Positions 1-6,743 of a stretch of 18,311 nt of DNA are shown one piece after another (positions within the stretch are counted from its first letter, which is position 1; each line of letters begins with the position of its first letter). The stretch lies in assembly GCA_036560485.1 (NCBI GenBank), contig DATBRC010000066.1, positions 1 through 18,311 of the forward strand. The letters are read 5' to 3'. Below the pieces are notes generated by a model, which had not been told where the DNA came from, made no database searches, and saw only the letters and a list, made by a program, of their open reading frames with translations. A program made the position numbers and the translations under genes. The stretch is from DATBRC01 sp036560485 (lineage in GTDB: Bacteria > Pseudomonadota > Gammaproteobacteria > Burkholderiales > Burkholderiaceae_D).

Positions 1-1556
1 GGCGGTGGAGTATATGAAATCACTTTACCGGCCACTGCATAGAAACCAGAGGCTAAAGTAGCATCACCCTCTGCGCCGATCTGTCCACGAAAGACTGCAA
101 TGAGTTTTGTTGCAGTGGTTGGTGGTGTATAGTTTATTAAATTGCTAGATTGTCCTGGCCCGATAGAGGCACTAAGAGTCGCACCAAAAAAGCGGTTGCC
201 GCTGGCATCTTCATAATAAATGGAAAAGACCCCATTCAACGGTTGTGTGCTGACGTTACTGATTATCCAGCCACTACCGCTCTGCGTGAGATTGAGGCGC
301 CCACGGAAAAAATGATTGATGAGACCAGCAGAAAAGGCAACAGCGCGAGGAAGTAAGATTTTATATGCATCGTTATCGACAGCGGAATTTTCGACATAGT
401 AACGGTTCGTTGTACGCTGCCCCTTTTCCAATGGTGTATTTACGAGCGATGCGGCTGCCAAATGTTGTAGTTGTGAAGTGGTTGGGAAGTTTGGTGCGTT
501 CTCATCGTATACCTTTCCCATCACAAAATTAATTGTGCCGGATTTCGTTGAACCATCTGTAAGCGTTACTGTTACATTCTCTGGTTTAATGGTCTTGGCG
601 CTGCCATCATGGTTTGTACCATTAGGTAGTGGGAAACCGGGCGCAGCACCCACATATTCGGAATCGAAATTCTTCGCGCCGTATTCCGTGCCGTATGATG
701 TGTAGTTCTGTGCGGTAAATTCAGCCATGCCGATGAAACGAGGCGTGGTGGTACCTTCTGTATGCCAAAATTGCCGTGCAGTTGAAAACGAAGGAATCGG
801 GTATTGGTATTGGCTCGAATTCAAGATTAACGGTAATGAAGCCTGCGATTTGTCAAGGATGGTGGGTTCGTCTTCTGCGTAGTTTTCCAAGCCTTCAATA
901 TATAGCTCATAGCGAGACCATTGCGGATTAAAATTTGTGAACGGGATAGGGTGTGTATGCTGATCGTTGCGCACATGCTGGGGTTGTGCCATATCCTGAA
1001 TATGATGAACGATCATCCCAAGACTCTCAAACATCGTAGAAAAGTTTTTTTGACGATCCGCTGGGTTTGATGCCGTAAGCGCATTATAGAAATTTTGTTG
1101 AGCGTTACGAAATGAAAAATCTTGCGGTTTATTTAACCACAGCATATCAGTAACTTCACCGTGATCTTCCAAAGCCCAATCAGGTGACATACGCCCCACA
1201 TCGGGGCCGATATTTAATATAGTGGGGAACTCCAAAGGTCGACCTTTGAAATTGTTATACTGCGGGTCAAAAAAATGGTTAAAGACTCTTATCTTATATT
1301 GATCATCTTCTAAAACAGCACCATCCTGGGCGATATCAGATATGCTCAACTGGATACCTCCTTCAATCGGCGTGTAGGCTGGCGTTGCCAATGCAGGCAA
1401 GCCAAGATCACCTAATAAACTAGGGTCTGCATTAAGATTGGATTTAGCTATGGCGAATTTTGTCAGCATTTGATGGGTAGTCACTTCATAGGCAGCTGCA
1501 TTGAACACCGAAAGTAACAATGCCAATCCTGCGACGATTTTCACATATCTATTCAT
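1..1556 (-). CDS. Zinc phospholipase C/P1-nuclease-like exported protein (partial, C-terminus beyond window)
   Basis: The reading frame is open from the ATG at 1556 to the window edge (about 518 residues), so the stop codon lies outside. Residues 1-22 form a signal peptide (MNRYVKIVAG, hydrophobic core, AAA before YEV). The mature N-terminus has a His in 'YEVTTHQML', 'ED' followed by 'NHFFDP' near 83-97, and 'HHIQDMAQPQH' at 184-194. These spaced His/Asp residues match the metal-binding pattern of the zinc-dependent phospholipase C/S1-P1 nuclease fold. Family membership suggests a periplasmic or secreted phosphodiesterase, but the substrate (lipid or nucleic acid) cannot be read from sequence. 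The C-terminal part from about residue 420 looks like a beta-sandwich extension and is unassigned. The start overlaps the stop of the upstream gene as ATGA (1553-1556), indicating translational coupling. It is the third gene of an operon of exported proteins. Confidence 0.78.
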   Translation of the reverse strand, partial: MNRYVKIVAGLALLLSVFNAAAYEVTTHQMLTKFAIAKSNLNADPSLLGDLGLPALATPAYTPIEGGIQLSISDIAQDGAVLEDDQYKIRVFNHFFDPQYNNFKGRPLEFPTILNIGPDVGRMSPDWALEDHGEVTDMLWLNKPQDFSFRNAQQNFYNALTASNPADRQKNFSTMFESLGMIVHHIQDMAQPQHVRNDQHTHPIPFTNFNPQWSRYELYIEGLENYAEDEPTILDKSQASLPLILNSSQYQYPIPSFSTARQFWHTEGTTTPRFIGMAEFTAQNYTSYGTEYGAKNFDSEYVGAAPGFPLPNGTNHDGSAKTIKPENVTVTLTDGSTKSGTINFVMGKVYDENAPNFPTTSQLQHLAAASLVNTPLEKGQRTTNRYYVENSAVDNDAYKILLPRAVAFSAGLINHFFRGRLNLTQSGSGWIISNVSTQPLNGVFSIYYEDASGNRFFGATLSASIGPGQSSNLINYTPPTTATKLIAVFRGQIGAEGDATLASGFYAVAGKVISYTPP

Positions 1557-2374
1557 TTTATATACCCCTGGAACAACAATTTTGGATCACCACATTGAGG
1601 CAACGCAGCCTTTGCATATGCCCCCAATGAATGTAGATTTTCGCCTACACCCTCACGCTCCAACTCATCCTTCACGCGCTGTATTGCAATTAACATTCTC
1701 GGCATTTTTTCCACGTAGCATCGCCCGTACTCGGGTTTAACCGGATCGCTAAAAACAAACTCAAGACTATGATCCAATACTTCCATTGCCATAGAAAATT
1801 GTGACGGCGTACCATGAAACGGGTACAAGGTGATTGCCTGGTCTTGCAAACGAAATTCAATGGTGTTTTCCGCTAGCTTCATTGGAACGCCTTCGGAATT
1901 CGTGAGTACACGAGGCAGAAAATGCGGATGAAAAATCCGGATATGTGGTTCGTCACCCATGATCGTGCCTGTTGACACAGGAAGCGGCCCCCAAGCAGGA
2001 ATACGGAACTCGCCGTTCTTGTCCGTTACCGTCTCACGTATATCTAACTGGCCTAGCGGTGCAGCATTAAAATAGCCAGTGATGCTCCAGGTGGCGACCA
2101 CAATCGCATCTGCGACAGGTTCACCGGTAGGCGTCACGACGCGCATCCTTATCTCGGGCGAAGAATATCGCTTTGCAAACACCCCAATATGCAATGCAGC
2201 TATGCCAGGGTCACGTACTTGCCCTTCAGTTGCATGCGCCCGTTCCGCTACGCCGTATGCAAACCTCATGTGTTGAAATCTTTGTGCGGTTATCATGACC
2301 AATACAAGGGACAACACAATGCACCAATTCTTCGCGGGACTTATTGTTAAGTCTGTTATCGCTGGTGTCGTCAT
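1553..2374 (-). CDS. Membrane-anchored protein with carboxypeptidase-regulatory-like beta domain
   Basis: 273 residues from the ATG at 2374. An upstream start at 2395 would add seven residues, but the ATG at 2374 has a GAGGAG ribosome binding site five bases away and overlaps the previous stop by one base (TGATG), so I chose it. Residues about 16-31 form a single hydrophobic helix with no clear cleavage site, suggesting an N-in anchored or slowly cleaved exported protein. Residues about 75-155 contain 'GEPVADAIVVA', then 'TVTDKNGEFRIPAWGP', the pattern of the carboxypeptidase-regulatory-like (transthyretin-like) beta-sandwich. The rest (155-273) has three Cys and no family I recognise. No enzymatic residues are visible. 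A role in binding or scaffolding at the envelope is inferred. It sits between the VCBS-repeat gene and the phospholipase-like gene, overlapping both. Confidence 0.7.
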   Translation of the reverse strand: MTTPAITDLTISPAKNWCIVLSLVLVMITAQRFQHMRFAYGVAERAHATEGQVRDPGIAALHIGVFAKRYSSPEIRMRVVTPTGEPVADAIVVATWSITGYFNAAPLGQLDIRETVTDKNGEFRIPAWGPLPVSTGTIMGDEPHIRIFHPHFLPRVLTNSEGVPMKLAENTIEFRLQDQAITLYPFHGTPSQFSMAMEVLDHSLEFVFSDPVKPEYGRCYVEKMPRMLIAIQRVKDELEREGVGENLHSLGAYAKAALPQCGDPKLLFQGYIK

Positions 2375-3339
2375 CAGAACTCCTCGATGCTCCAACCGTC
2401 CGGGCTTAAAATAAAATTAATATAGCCCATCGTGGTTTGCCCTGCGTAGTTCTCTGTAACGACCCCGATTATGTAATTTGATGAGACATGAACGAAATCA
2501 ATGCTGCCAAAACTAGAGGCAAATTGCGCAACGTCAGGACCGAGATCTGTGAAAGCTTGCGTATATTTATCTTTTGATCCATCTATAATGTACGTTACAG
2601 CTGTTGTGGTGTCGCCTGTGCTCAGTGCATTAAGCATACCGTTCCAAACTGCTCTTGCAGATGCAGCAGTGGATGATGGGTCGTTTACATGGAATGTACC
2701 GCTTGCATCCGCCACTAGTACAGAAGATACTCGTCCATTCACACTAACCACTAGATCCGTACGGCCATCGCCATTTTGATCTTGAAAAGTGACCGTCGTT
2801 CCTGCCGCACCTAAATCAATACCGATATTGGCAGTCGTGAGTACTTGAACCAGTTGGAGCGCACCTGTCGATGACGACATCGCCACCACGAAACTGGGTT
2901 GTCCTGGAGTGCGTGTCTTGACGAGTATTGAACCCGCTCCATTGCCCAATACATCGCCCACTATCACATCATGTGAATTAGCTTGCCATACGGCGCTATT
3001 GACAATCGATGCATCTGGTTTGGCAGTCAACACATAAGAGCCATCGCTCTGCGAAAGCAAGACGAATGTCGGGCTGGGAGCGGGAATAGGAAGAGGAAAC
3101 AAGCCATCATCATCCAACGGAAGCATAATGATTTTGAAATCCGCTTTGACTAATATATCTGGTGTACCGTCGCCATTTACATCGCCGGAAAATACGTGGT
3201 ACACCGTTCTAGTCATCGCATTATCGTAGGGCGATGCATGAGCGGGATAGATGGTAGCTAATAGAGCGAACGCCATTAAACATGAACCAATAGCTCTACG
3301 CTTCACAAGTAAAAAATTGGATGATGAAAATAAAAACAT
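2374..3339 (-). CDS. Secreted FG-GAP/VCBS-repeat protein with C-terminal NTF2-like domain
   Basis: 321 residues, with an AAGGAA-type ribosome binding site seven bases before the ATG at 3339. Residues 1-35 are a signal peptide ending 'YPAHA'. Three FG-GAP/VCBS-type repeats are visible: 'GDVNGDGTPDILV' near 52-64, a degenerate 'GDVLGNGAGSILV' near 128-140, and 'DQNGDGRTDLVV' near 187-198. The Asp/Asn spacing is that of calcium-binding loops in beta-propeller blades; the middle copy has lost most ligands. Residues about 226-321 ('AVWNGMLNALSTGD ... GWSIEEF') resemble the SnoaL/NTF2-like module found beside FG-GAP repeats in RHS-type proteins; this is recollection and less sure. First gene of the three-gene operon. 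A surface or extracellular ligand-binding role is the family-level expectation. Confidence 0.75.
   Translation of the reverse strand: MFLFSSSNFLLVKRRAIGSCLMAFALLATIYPAHASPYDNAMTRTVYHVFSGDVNGDGTPDILVKADFKIIMLPLDDDGLFPLPIPAPSPTFVLLSQSDGSYVLTAKPDASIVNSAVWQANSHDVIVGDVLGNGAGSILVKTRTPGQPSFVVAMSSSTGALQLVQVLTTANIGIDLGAAGTTVTFQDQNGDGRTDLVVSVNGRVSSVLVADASGTFHVNDPSSTAASARAVWNGMLNALSTGDTTTAVTYIIDGSKDKYTQAFTDLGPDVAQFASSFGSIDFVHVSSNYIIGVVTENYAGQTTMGYINFILSPDGWSIEEF
2380..2385 (-). promoter_or_regulatory. Ribosome binding site deciding the start at 2374
   Basis: On the minus strand GAGGAG lies five bases before the ATG at 2374 and inside the end of the preceding gene. The alternative start at 2395 has no comparable purine tract. 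The arrangement (binding site inside the upstream coding end, TGATG junction) fits re-initiation by ribosomes finishing the VCBS-repeat gene. Confidence 0.6.
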
Positions 3340-3483
3340 TTTTAATTCCTTTTGTACGCTGGCGTAGAAAAACTAATCAACTCAACATGCTTATGAATAC
3401 GAATAACACTGTGAAACGGTACACCAATGAAGGATGGATCTGATCAATTTATTCAGCAGGACTTTTAAACTGCTATTGTTGTT

Positions 3484-3840
3484 TCACGATGGCCTCAGAT
3501 ACTTGCTAATTAAAGTAAGCAGCATGAAACCATATCCGGTTTTTGTAATATCGCAATCCTTAGAGCTCGTATAAAAACTAATACCCGGCATATAAATCGT
3601 GATTTTCTTCGACATAGATGCGACAAACAGGCCGTAGTAGTAACTGAAATTTGGGTCGGTGGTCGGTATGTACATGGACAAGCCCAGCCAATTTGGTACG
3701 CATTACGGACTTATGTCTTGGCCACTTATCGCGGACTATAACTGATTCGTTCCTGGCTTGAACCATAGTCCGTTTACCACCCCTCTTACGTCCACGGCAT
3801 GAGCGTCTGCCAAGATTGCACCAGATATTAGAACCCGCTG
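3484..3840 (-). pseudogene. Decayed small secreted protein, two in-frame stops
   Basis: In a single minus-strand frame from 3840 down to the TGA at 3484 there is a signal-peptide remnant 'RVLISGAILADAHA', then 'VDVRGVVNGLWFKPG', a TAG, a short stretch, a TAA, then 'CVPNWLGLSMYIPTTDPNF' and an open tail to the stop. 'GVVNG....PG' aligns with 'GVVTG....PSG' in the intact gene at 3843-4211. 'IPTTDPNF..YY' aligns with 'VPTSNPNY..LL' in the gene at 5345-5719. The n-region and ATG of the signal peptide are missing and the remnant abuts the stop of the upstream gene, suggesting a deletion there. The C-terminal 66 codons stay open from a TTG at 3681, so a short product cannot be excluded, but it would have no signal peptide. 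Confidence 0.62.
3732..3772. repeat. 8-bp inverted repeat (cggactat / atagtccg)
   Basis: CGGACTAT at 3732-3739 and ATAGTCCG at 3765-3772 are perfect inverted arms separated by 25 bases. They lie inside the decayed gene, and one arm contains its TAG stop. No poly-T follows, so it is not an obvious terminator. It may be a scar or chance; I assign no function. Confidence 0.4.
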
Positions 3841-3842
3841 GC

Positions 3843-4211
3843 TTACCTCAGCACGGGACCGTAATACCAACCAGTGAGAACATCCCACGCCGGATGGGTC
3901 GTACACGACAATCCATCATTGAAACTCCACTCTGCATGTATGCCAGTCGCCTTGGCGGATACAAGAACAGCCAGGATCGCTTTGCACGCGTCCGGGCCTA
4001 CGCCGTTATAGGTACTACCAATCTGGCAAATATAGGCTGCATTCAAACCGGCATCCGCAGAATAAACTGTGACGACACCACTTGGACTCAAGGCCACGCC
4101 GGTAACGACACCACTACAAGCATAGCTGGCGGCCTGCGCGACATGAGGTGAAATTACGTTGACAATAGAAATCGTTGCTACCAATAACCAGCGAACCGCT
4201 TTTGATCTCAT
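3843..4211 (-). CDS. Small secreted protein, intact member of the local family
   Basis: 122 residues from the ATG at 4211, chosen because AGGA lies six bases upstream and a good signal peptide follows ('MRSKAVRWLL', hydrophobic core, 'VAQAA'). An upstream in-frame ATG at 4295 would bury this signal behind 28 residues overlapping the previous gene. The mature part reads 'CSGVVTGVALSPSG', 'YICQIGSTYNGV', 'DACKAILAVLVSAKATG', 'SFNDGLSCTTHPAWDVLTG', so it holds four Cys that could form disulfides after export. I recall similar short exported hypothetical proteins in betaproteobacteria and relatives but know no function. It lies 34 bases after the gene at 4246-4596 in the same direction, so the two are probably co-transcribed. 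Confidence 0.72.
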   Translation of the reverse strand: MRSKAVRWLLVATISIVNVISPHVAQAASYACSGVVTGVALSPSGVVTVYSADAGLNAAYICQIGSTYNGVGPDACKAILAVLVSAKATGIHAEWSFNDGLSCTTHPAWDVLTGWYYGPVLR

Positions 4212-4245
4212 ATGGAATCCTATGTTTGCGAGTTGGTTTAATTTA

Positions 4246-4596
4246 CTACTTAACGAGCAATCCGATAATTTGACTGCCACCACTTGTACAACCATTTGTA
4301 TAGATATTTACCTGTTTGCCTGTATAGAATGCGGCCATGATATTAGCGTAGATCGTTTTATATTCAGTAGCAGAGGTCGGTAGATTCATAAGCCCTCCAT
4401 TCCCACTATTACCAGTTTGATTAGCACAGCCTGATGGATCATTTGATAAATTTTGTACTCCTACGTTTACCCCATTACTCCACGGATTCATCGTAGCCAC
4501 TGTAGTCCATCCCGTGCTGAAAGTTTGTTGGGCGCAGACACTTTCTGTGGAAATAGTCAGGAACAGCATAACAAGCAATAAAATTTTATTTTTCAT
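4246..4596 (-). CDS. Small secreted protein, family member
   Basis: 116 residues with an AAAGGAA ribosome binding site (4604-4610) seven bases before the ATG at 4596. Residues 1-22 are a signal peptide ('MKNKILLLVMLFLTIS', cleavage after 'VCA'). The mature part is Asn/Gly/Ser-rich, then 'SGCANQTG', 'TEYKTIYANIMAAFYTGKQV', 'TNGCTSGGSQIIGLLV'. The layout Cys - amphipathic Ala-rich helix ending TGK - short strand - GC - hydrophobic end is shared with the genes at 3843 and 5345 and with the broken copies. The two mature Cys are the probable disulfide pair. Function unknown; it is likely periplasmic or secreted. Confidence 0.68.
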   Translation of the reverse strand: MKNKILLLVMLFLTISTESVCAQQTFSTGWTTVATMNPWSNGVNVGVQNLSNDPSGCANQTGNSGNGGLMNLPTSATEYKTIYANIMAAFYTGKQVNIYTNGCTSGGSQIIGLLVK

Positions 4597-4632
4597 AAAT
4601 TGATTCCTTTAACGACGAACAAGACGGAGTAA

Positions 4633-4835
4633 TCAAGCACGTGCACATAAGTAAATATTGGCATAATCGAGTTCGCCATACGAGACGACACATCCCCAGT
4701 AATTTTTTTCCAGAGGTCTTTGCAGCCTTCACAATAGCCAACCAATTGGCCTGCGCGAAAGGACTCATCATCAAGACCATCACTGCTAAAATTCGGCGAG
4801 TTATCGCAATTCTGATGTGGGCCTTGAATTGACAT
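4633..4835 (-). pseudogene. Frame-broken small secreted protein, break at an A7/T7 tract
   Basis: One minus-strand frame (open from 4834) encodes a signal-peptide-like stretch 'RRILAVMVLMMSPFAQA' followed by 'NWLAIVKAAKTSGKK'. The latter matches 'NWLAVAAAAELSGKS' of the copy at 5017-5222 (nine identities in 16 without gaps). The match ends at seven consecutive A (T 4703-4709 on the plus strand). Removing one A moves translation into a frame reading 'NYWGCVVSYGELDY' and 'ANIYLCARA' to a stop at 4633, which restores the Cys and aromatic/hydrophobic ending of the family. No ATG/GTG/TTG lies at the right place before the signal sequence in that frame; the nearest ATG (4835) is one frame off, so a second lesion is likely. 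An 80-codon ORF (4593-4835) in another frame lacks a signal peptide and may be a shadow. Confidence 0.5.
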
Positions 4836-5016
4836 TACTCAATAATTCTTGATACACCACCGTTCTCCTTTTATGAAATACTTGAACTTTGCAAAACTAG
4901 CTAGCGACCTAAAGATTCAATTACAAGCTTAAAATATTTTATTGCCCCAATAATGAGTGTACGTTTTAGCGTGAGAAGACCATTGCGCCCTACCTATTGC
5001 GAGTTACGGTCTTGCA

Positions 5017-5222
5017 TTAATTTTGCAAATAAAGCCAAACTGAAGAATCTGGCTGCATAGTCGGAAAAATAGACAGACAGCCATTAGTGCGCACAACGAC
5101 ACTTTTTCCACTCAGCTCAGCTGCAGCAGCTACAGCCAACCAATTGATCGTTCCAGTTTGGTTACCTCTGCATTTACAGCTGAAGAAACAGCTAAAGCTA
5201 ACAGGAATAGATATTTCATCAT
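5017..5222 (-). pseudogene. Deleted/frameshifted small secreted protein
   Basis: From the ATG at 5222 a signal peptide 'MMKYLFLLALAVSSAVNA' is followed by only 12 codons to a TAG (5130-5132). In a second frame from 5178 to the TAA at 5017 a family-like C-terminal half is open: 'CRGNQTGTINWLAVAAAA', 'ELSGKSVVVRTNGC', 'VWLYLQN'. The N-terminal half expected between signal peptide and first Cys (about 35-50 residues in the intact paralogues) is missing. The two frames meet around 'AATGCAGAGG', which encodes both the signal-peptidase site and the start of the C-terminal half. This looks like one internal deletion that also changed the frame. Each half is well preserved, so the event seems recent, or the site is a sequencing/assembly error. 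Confidence 0.62.
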
Positions 5223-5256
5223 TTAGTTTTATTTTCCACTATAGAACTAAAAATTA

Positions 5257-5333
5257 AGCACTCGTGCATTTTCTTTTAATTGAGCTATATAACATTTCGA
5301 TCTTCTTAGCATGTCAGCAAATGCATGAGTGCT
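5257..5333. repeat. Long-armed inverted repeat between small-protein genes
   Basis: AGCACTCGTGCA at 5257-5268 and TGCATGAGTGCT at 5322-5333 are inverted 12-base arms with one mismatch, separated by 53 bases. The pair lies just after the stop of the gene at 5345-5719 and before the broken copy at 5017-5222. A transcript of the minus strand could fold these arms around an AU-rich loop. It could mark the 3' end of the upstream transcript, but no U-run follows the second arm directly (TAATTTTTAG comes next). No integron-type GTTRRRY core was seen. Confidence 0.45.
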
Positions 5334-5344
5334 GCCTCTTGTTT

Positions 5345-5719
5345 CTAATGGCTCTTGTCGAGATAGAGATAAGCAACCTTGCAGCCTGGGCCATCGAAGT
5401 AGCGCAAAGTAATCGTTAGATTCATTGTGTATGCAATCATGATGTTGGACAGCAAAGCCTTGTAGTTTGGGTTCGATGTGGGAACAGTCGCAAACACTCC
5501 CCCTAGGAGTGCGCAGTTGCCAGCCTGTTCGTTGCCCGATGTCGATAGTTGGACGTAGGTCGTGGCGTCATCAGTGTAGATTTTGTAGATTTGATTGGTG
5601 CAAGAATTTGCATCACAAGAGGCGTTTGCATTGCCCATCGTTACTACCAAGGTGACTACGAAAAAAACGATTGAACGCACCAACAAATACTTTGCCTTGT
5701 TAAACATAAAAACTTTCAT
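5345..5719 (-). CDS. Small secreted protein, first gene of the tandem cluster
   Basis: 124 residues from the ATG at 5719. The in-frame ATG at 5731 adds four residues but has no ribosome binding site, whereas GGA lies seven bases before 5719. Residues 1-34 form a long signal peptide ('MKVFMFNKAKYLLVRS', then a hydrophobic core, 'GNANA'). The mature part has Cys in 'SCDANSC', 'IYKIYTDDATTYVQL', 'AGNCALLGG', 'VPTSNPNYKALLSNIMIAY' and 'DGPGCKVAYLYLD'. This is the family layout: N-terminal strands, mid Cys, helix, strand, GC, aromatic end. Closest visible relative is the decayed gene at 3484-3840 through the 'IPTT/VPTS-DPN-Y/F' segment. Function unknown; it is probably exported by Sec and disulfide-bonded. 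Confidence 0.66.
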   Translation of the reverse strand: MKVFMFNKAKYLLVRSIVFFVVTLVVTMGNANASCDANSCTNQIYKIYTDDATTYVQLSTSGNEQAGNCALLGGVFATVPTSNPNYKALLSNIMIAYTMNLTITLRYFDGPGCKVAYLYLDKSH

Positions 5720-6297
5720 AGCGATATCCATAAATTTGAATTAAATGAAACAGACATTGTTAATTCCAAAAATCTTTTTGTAGTTCTAATTCGCTACTAC
5801 AGAAGCATCCAGTTCCACCACTCTGCTAATGGCACGCCATCAATTGAAATGGGTAGGAAATTGCCTATAGACATAGCTACACGACGTTTTTTGCTGACAA
5901 TTACAGAAAACAATTTAAAAAATTCTCACGAAGAGTATCAGAAAGAAAACCGCTTTCCTAAAAATAAATTGTGAATTTTTACCAATATATTTCTCACTCA
6001 TAAAGCACCCAAAAAGACAATCCCGGAATTAAGGGATATATGCGCTTTTTATCTAATTTTTCCCGCAAATTTTTACTGAGCAGCAACTACTTTTAGATCA
6101 AACACATTTGAAAAAACAACAGCAATAAAAGTTGTTGTTCTCACAAATCGCGATGTGGTAGTCTTGCGCGCTGGAATGATGCAAAACCTGTGGTGATCAC
6201 AATGTCTGTTCAACAGAAAAACAAAGACGGCAGCATGGATGTGCATGTAATACATAAACATGCGCGATGTGATGTGATCGCATCAAGGAAGCTGCCA
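5720..6297. other. AT-rich intergenic region between the divergent clusters
   Basis: About 580 bases without a gene I can support. It must hold the promoters for the small-protein cluster (minus) and the secretion operon (plus), but I see no strong sigma-70 pair. A weak plus-strand candidate is AAGACA (6014-6019) with an AT-rich box GATATAT (6035-6041). Small symmetrical elements occur at TCCC/GGGA (6021-6036) and AACAAC/GTTGTT (6115-6120/6131-6136, ten-base loop). A plus-strand frame is open upstream of gspG from 6190 but looks like a non-functional extension. Base composition here and in the small-protein cluster is visibly richer in A+T than the secretion operon. Confidence 0.55.
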
Positions 6298-6708
6298 ATG
6301 CATCGCATGCGGATGAACGGCTTCACATTACTTGAGTTGTTAGTCGTCATCGTCATCATCGGCTTGCTGGCAGCGTATGTGGGTCCAAAGTATTTCGCAC
6401 AACTCGGCAAATCCGAAGTCACCGTTGCAAAAGCCCAAATCGATGCCTTTGAAAAAGCACTCGACACTTTTCGCCTTGACATCGGACGTTATCCGACCAG
6501 TGAAGAAGGCTTGACTGCGCTCGTTGCGAAACCGGCAACCGCGCTGCAATGGAATGGCCCGTATTTAGGGAAGGCTGTGCCATTAGACCCATGGGGCCAT
6601 GCGTATGTATATCGATCACCCGGCAGCAAAGGCGACTATGACATTCTGTCGTACGGCCGGGATGGTCAACCGGGTGGCACCAGTGAAGATGCCGACATCA
6701 CCAATTAA
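6298..6708 (+). CDS. gspG: Type II secretion major pseudopilin GspG
   Basis: 136 residues. The ATG at 6298 has AAGGAA seven bases upstream and gives a normal eight-residue basic leader, 'MHRMRMNG', before 'FTLLELLVV'. The frame stays open to 6190, but that start would give a 44-residue leader. Cleavage by the prepilin peptidase is expected between Gly8 and Phe9, with Glu at mature +5. The rest carries GspG hallmarks: 'DIGRYPTSEEGLTALV', 'WNGPYL', 'PLDPWGHAYVYRSPG', 'YDILSYGRDGQPGG' and 'DADITN'. The Asp-rich C-terminal loop is the family's calcium site. Subunits polymerise into the periplasmic pseudopilus that pushes substrates through the secretin. First gene of the operon; gspF follows after 35 bases. 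Confidence 0.93.
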   Translation: MHRMRMNGFTLLELLVVIVIIGLLAAYVGPKYFAQLGKSEVTVAKAQIDAFEKALDTFRLDIGRYPTSEEGLTALVAKPATALQWNGPYLGKAVPLDPWGHAYVYRSPGSKGDYDILSYGRDGQPGGTSEDADITN

Positions 6709-6743
6709 GAATCCGCCGATCTTGTAGGCCTGAGAAAGTCTGT

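Noticed and set aside
150..705. Plus-strand ORFs within the left-edge gene
   Set aside because: They are antisense to a long open minus-strand frame with signal peptide and metal-binding motifs.
2374..3339. Dockerin in the DVNGDG-containing protein as partner of the secretin cohesin
   Set aside because: The DxNxDG loops have FG-GAP/VCBS spacing within beta-strands. The paired duplicated 22-residue calcium helix segments of a dockerin are not seen.
3578..3766. Minus-strand ORF starting 'MVQARNESV'
   Set aside because: It lies in a different frame from the family-like sequence of the decayed gene, is rich in Arg/Lys/His, and has no signal peptide.
4593..4835. 80-codon ORF as a real gene (weakly Rap1a/Tai-like 'FRAGQLVGYCEG')
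   Set aside because: The alternative frame carries a signal-peptide-like segment and strong similarity to a neighbouring paralogue; the Rap1a-like look rests on a few residues and there is no signal peptide.
3484..5731. Integron cassette array
   Set aside because: I found no repeated attC-like sites with GTTRRRY cores between the genes and no integrase in the window.
6073..6261. Minus-strand 62-codon ORF upstream of gspG
   Set aside because: No ribosome binding site, no signal peptide of the local family type, and no family resemblance; probably chance.
6190..6297. Longer GspG starting at 6190
   Set aside because: It would give a 44-residue leader without a good ribosome binding site; the ATG at 6298 has one and gives a normal leader.
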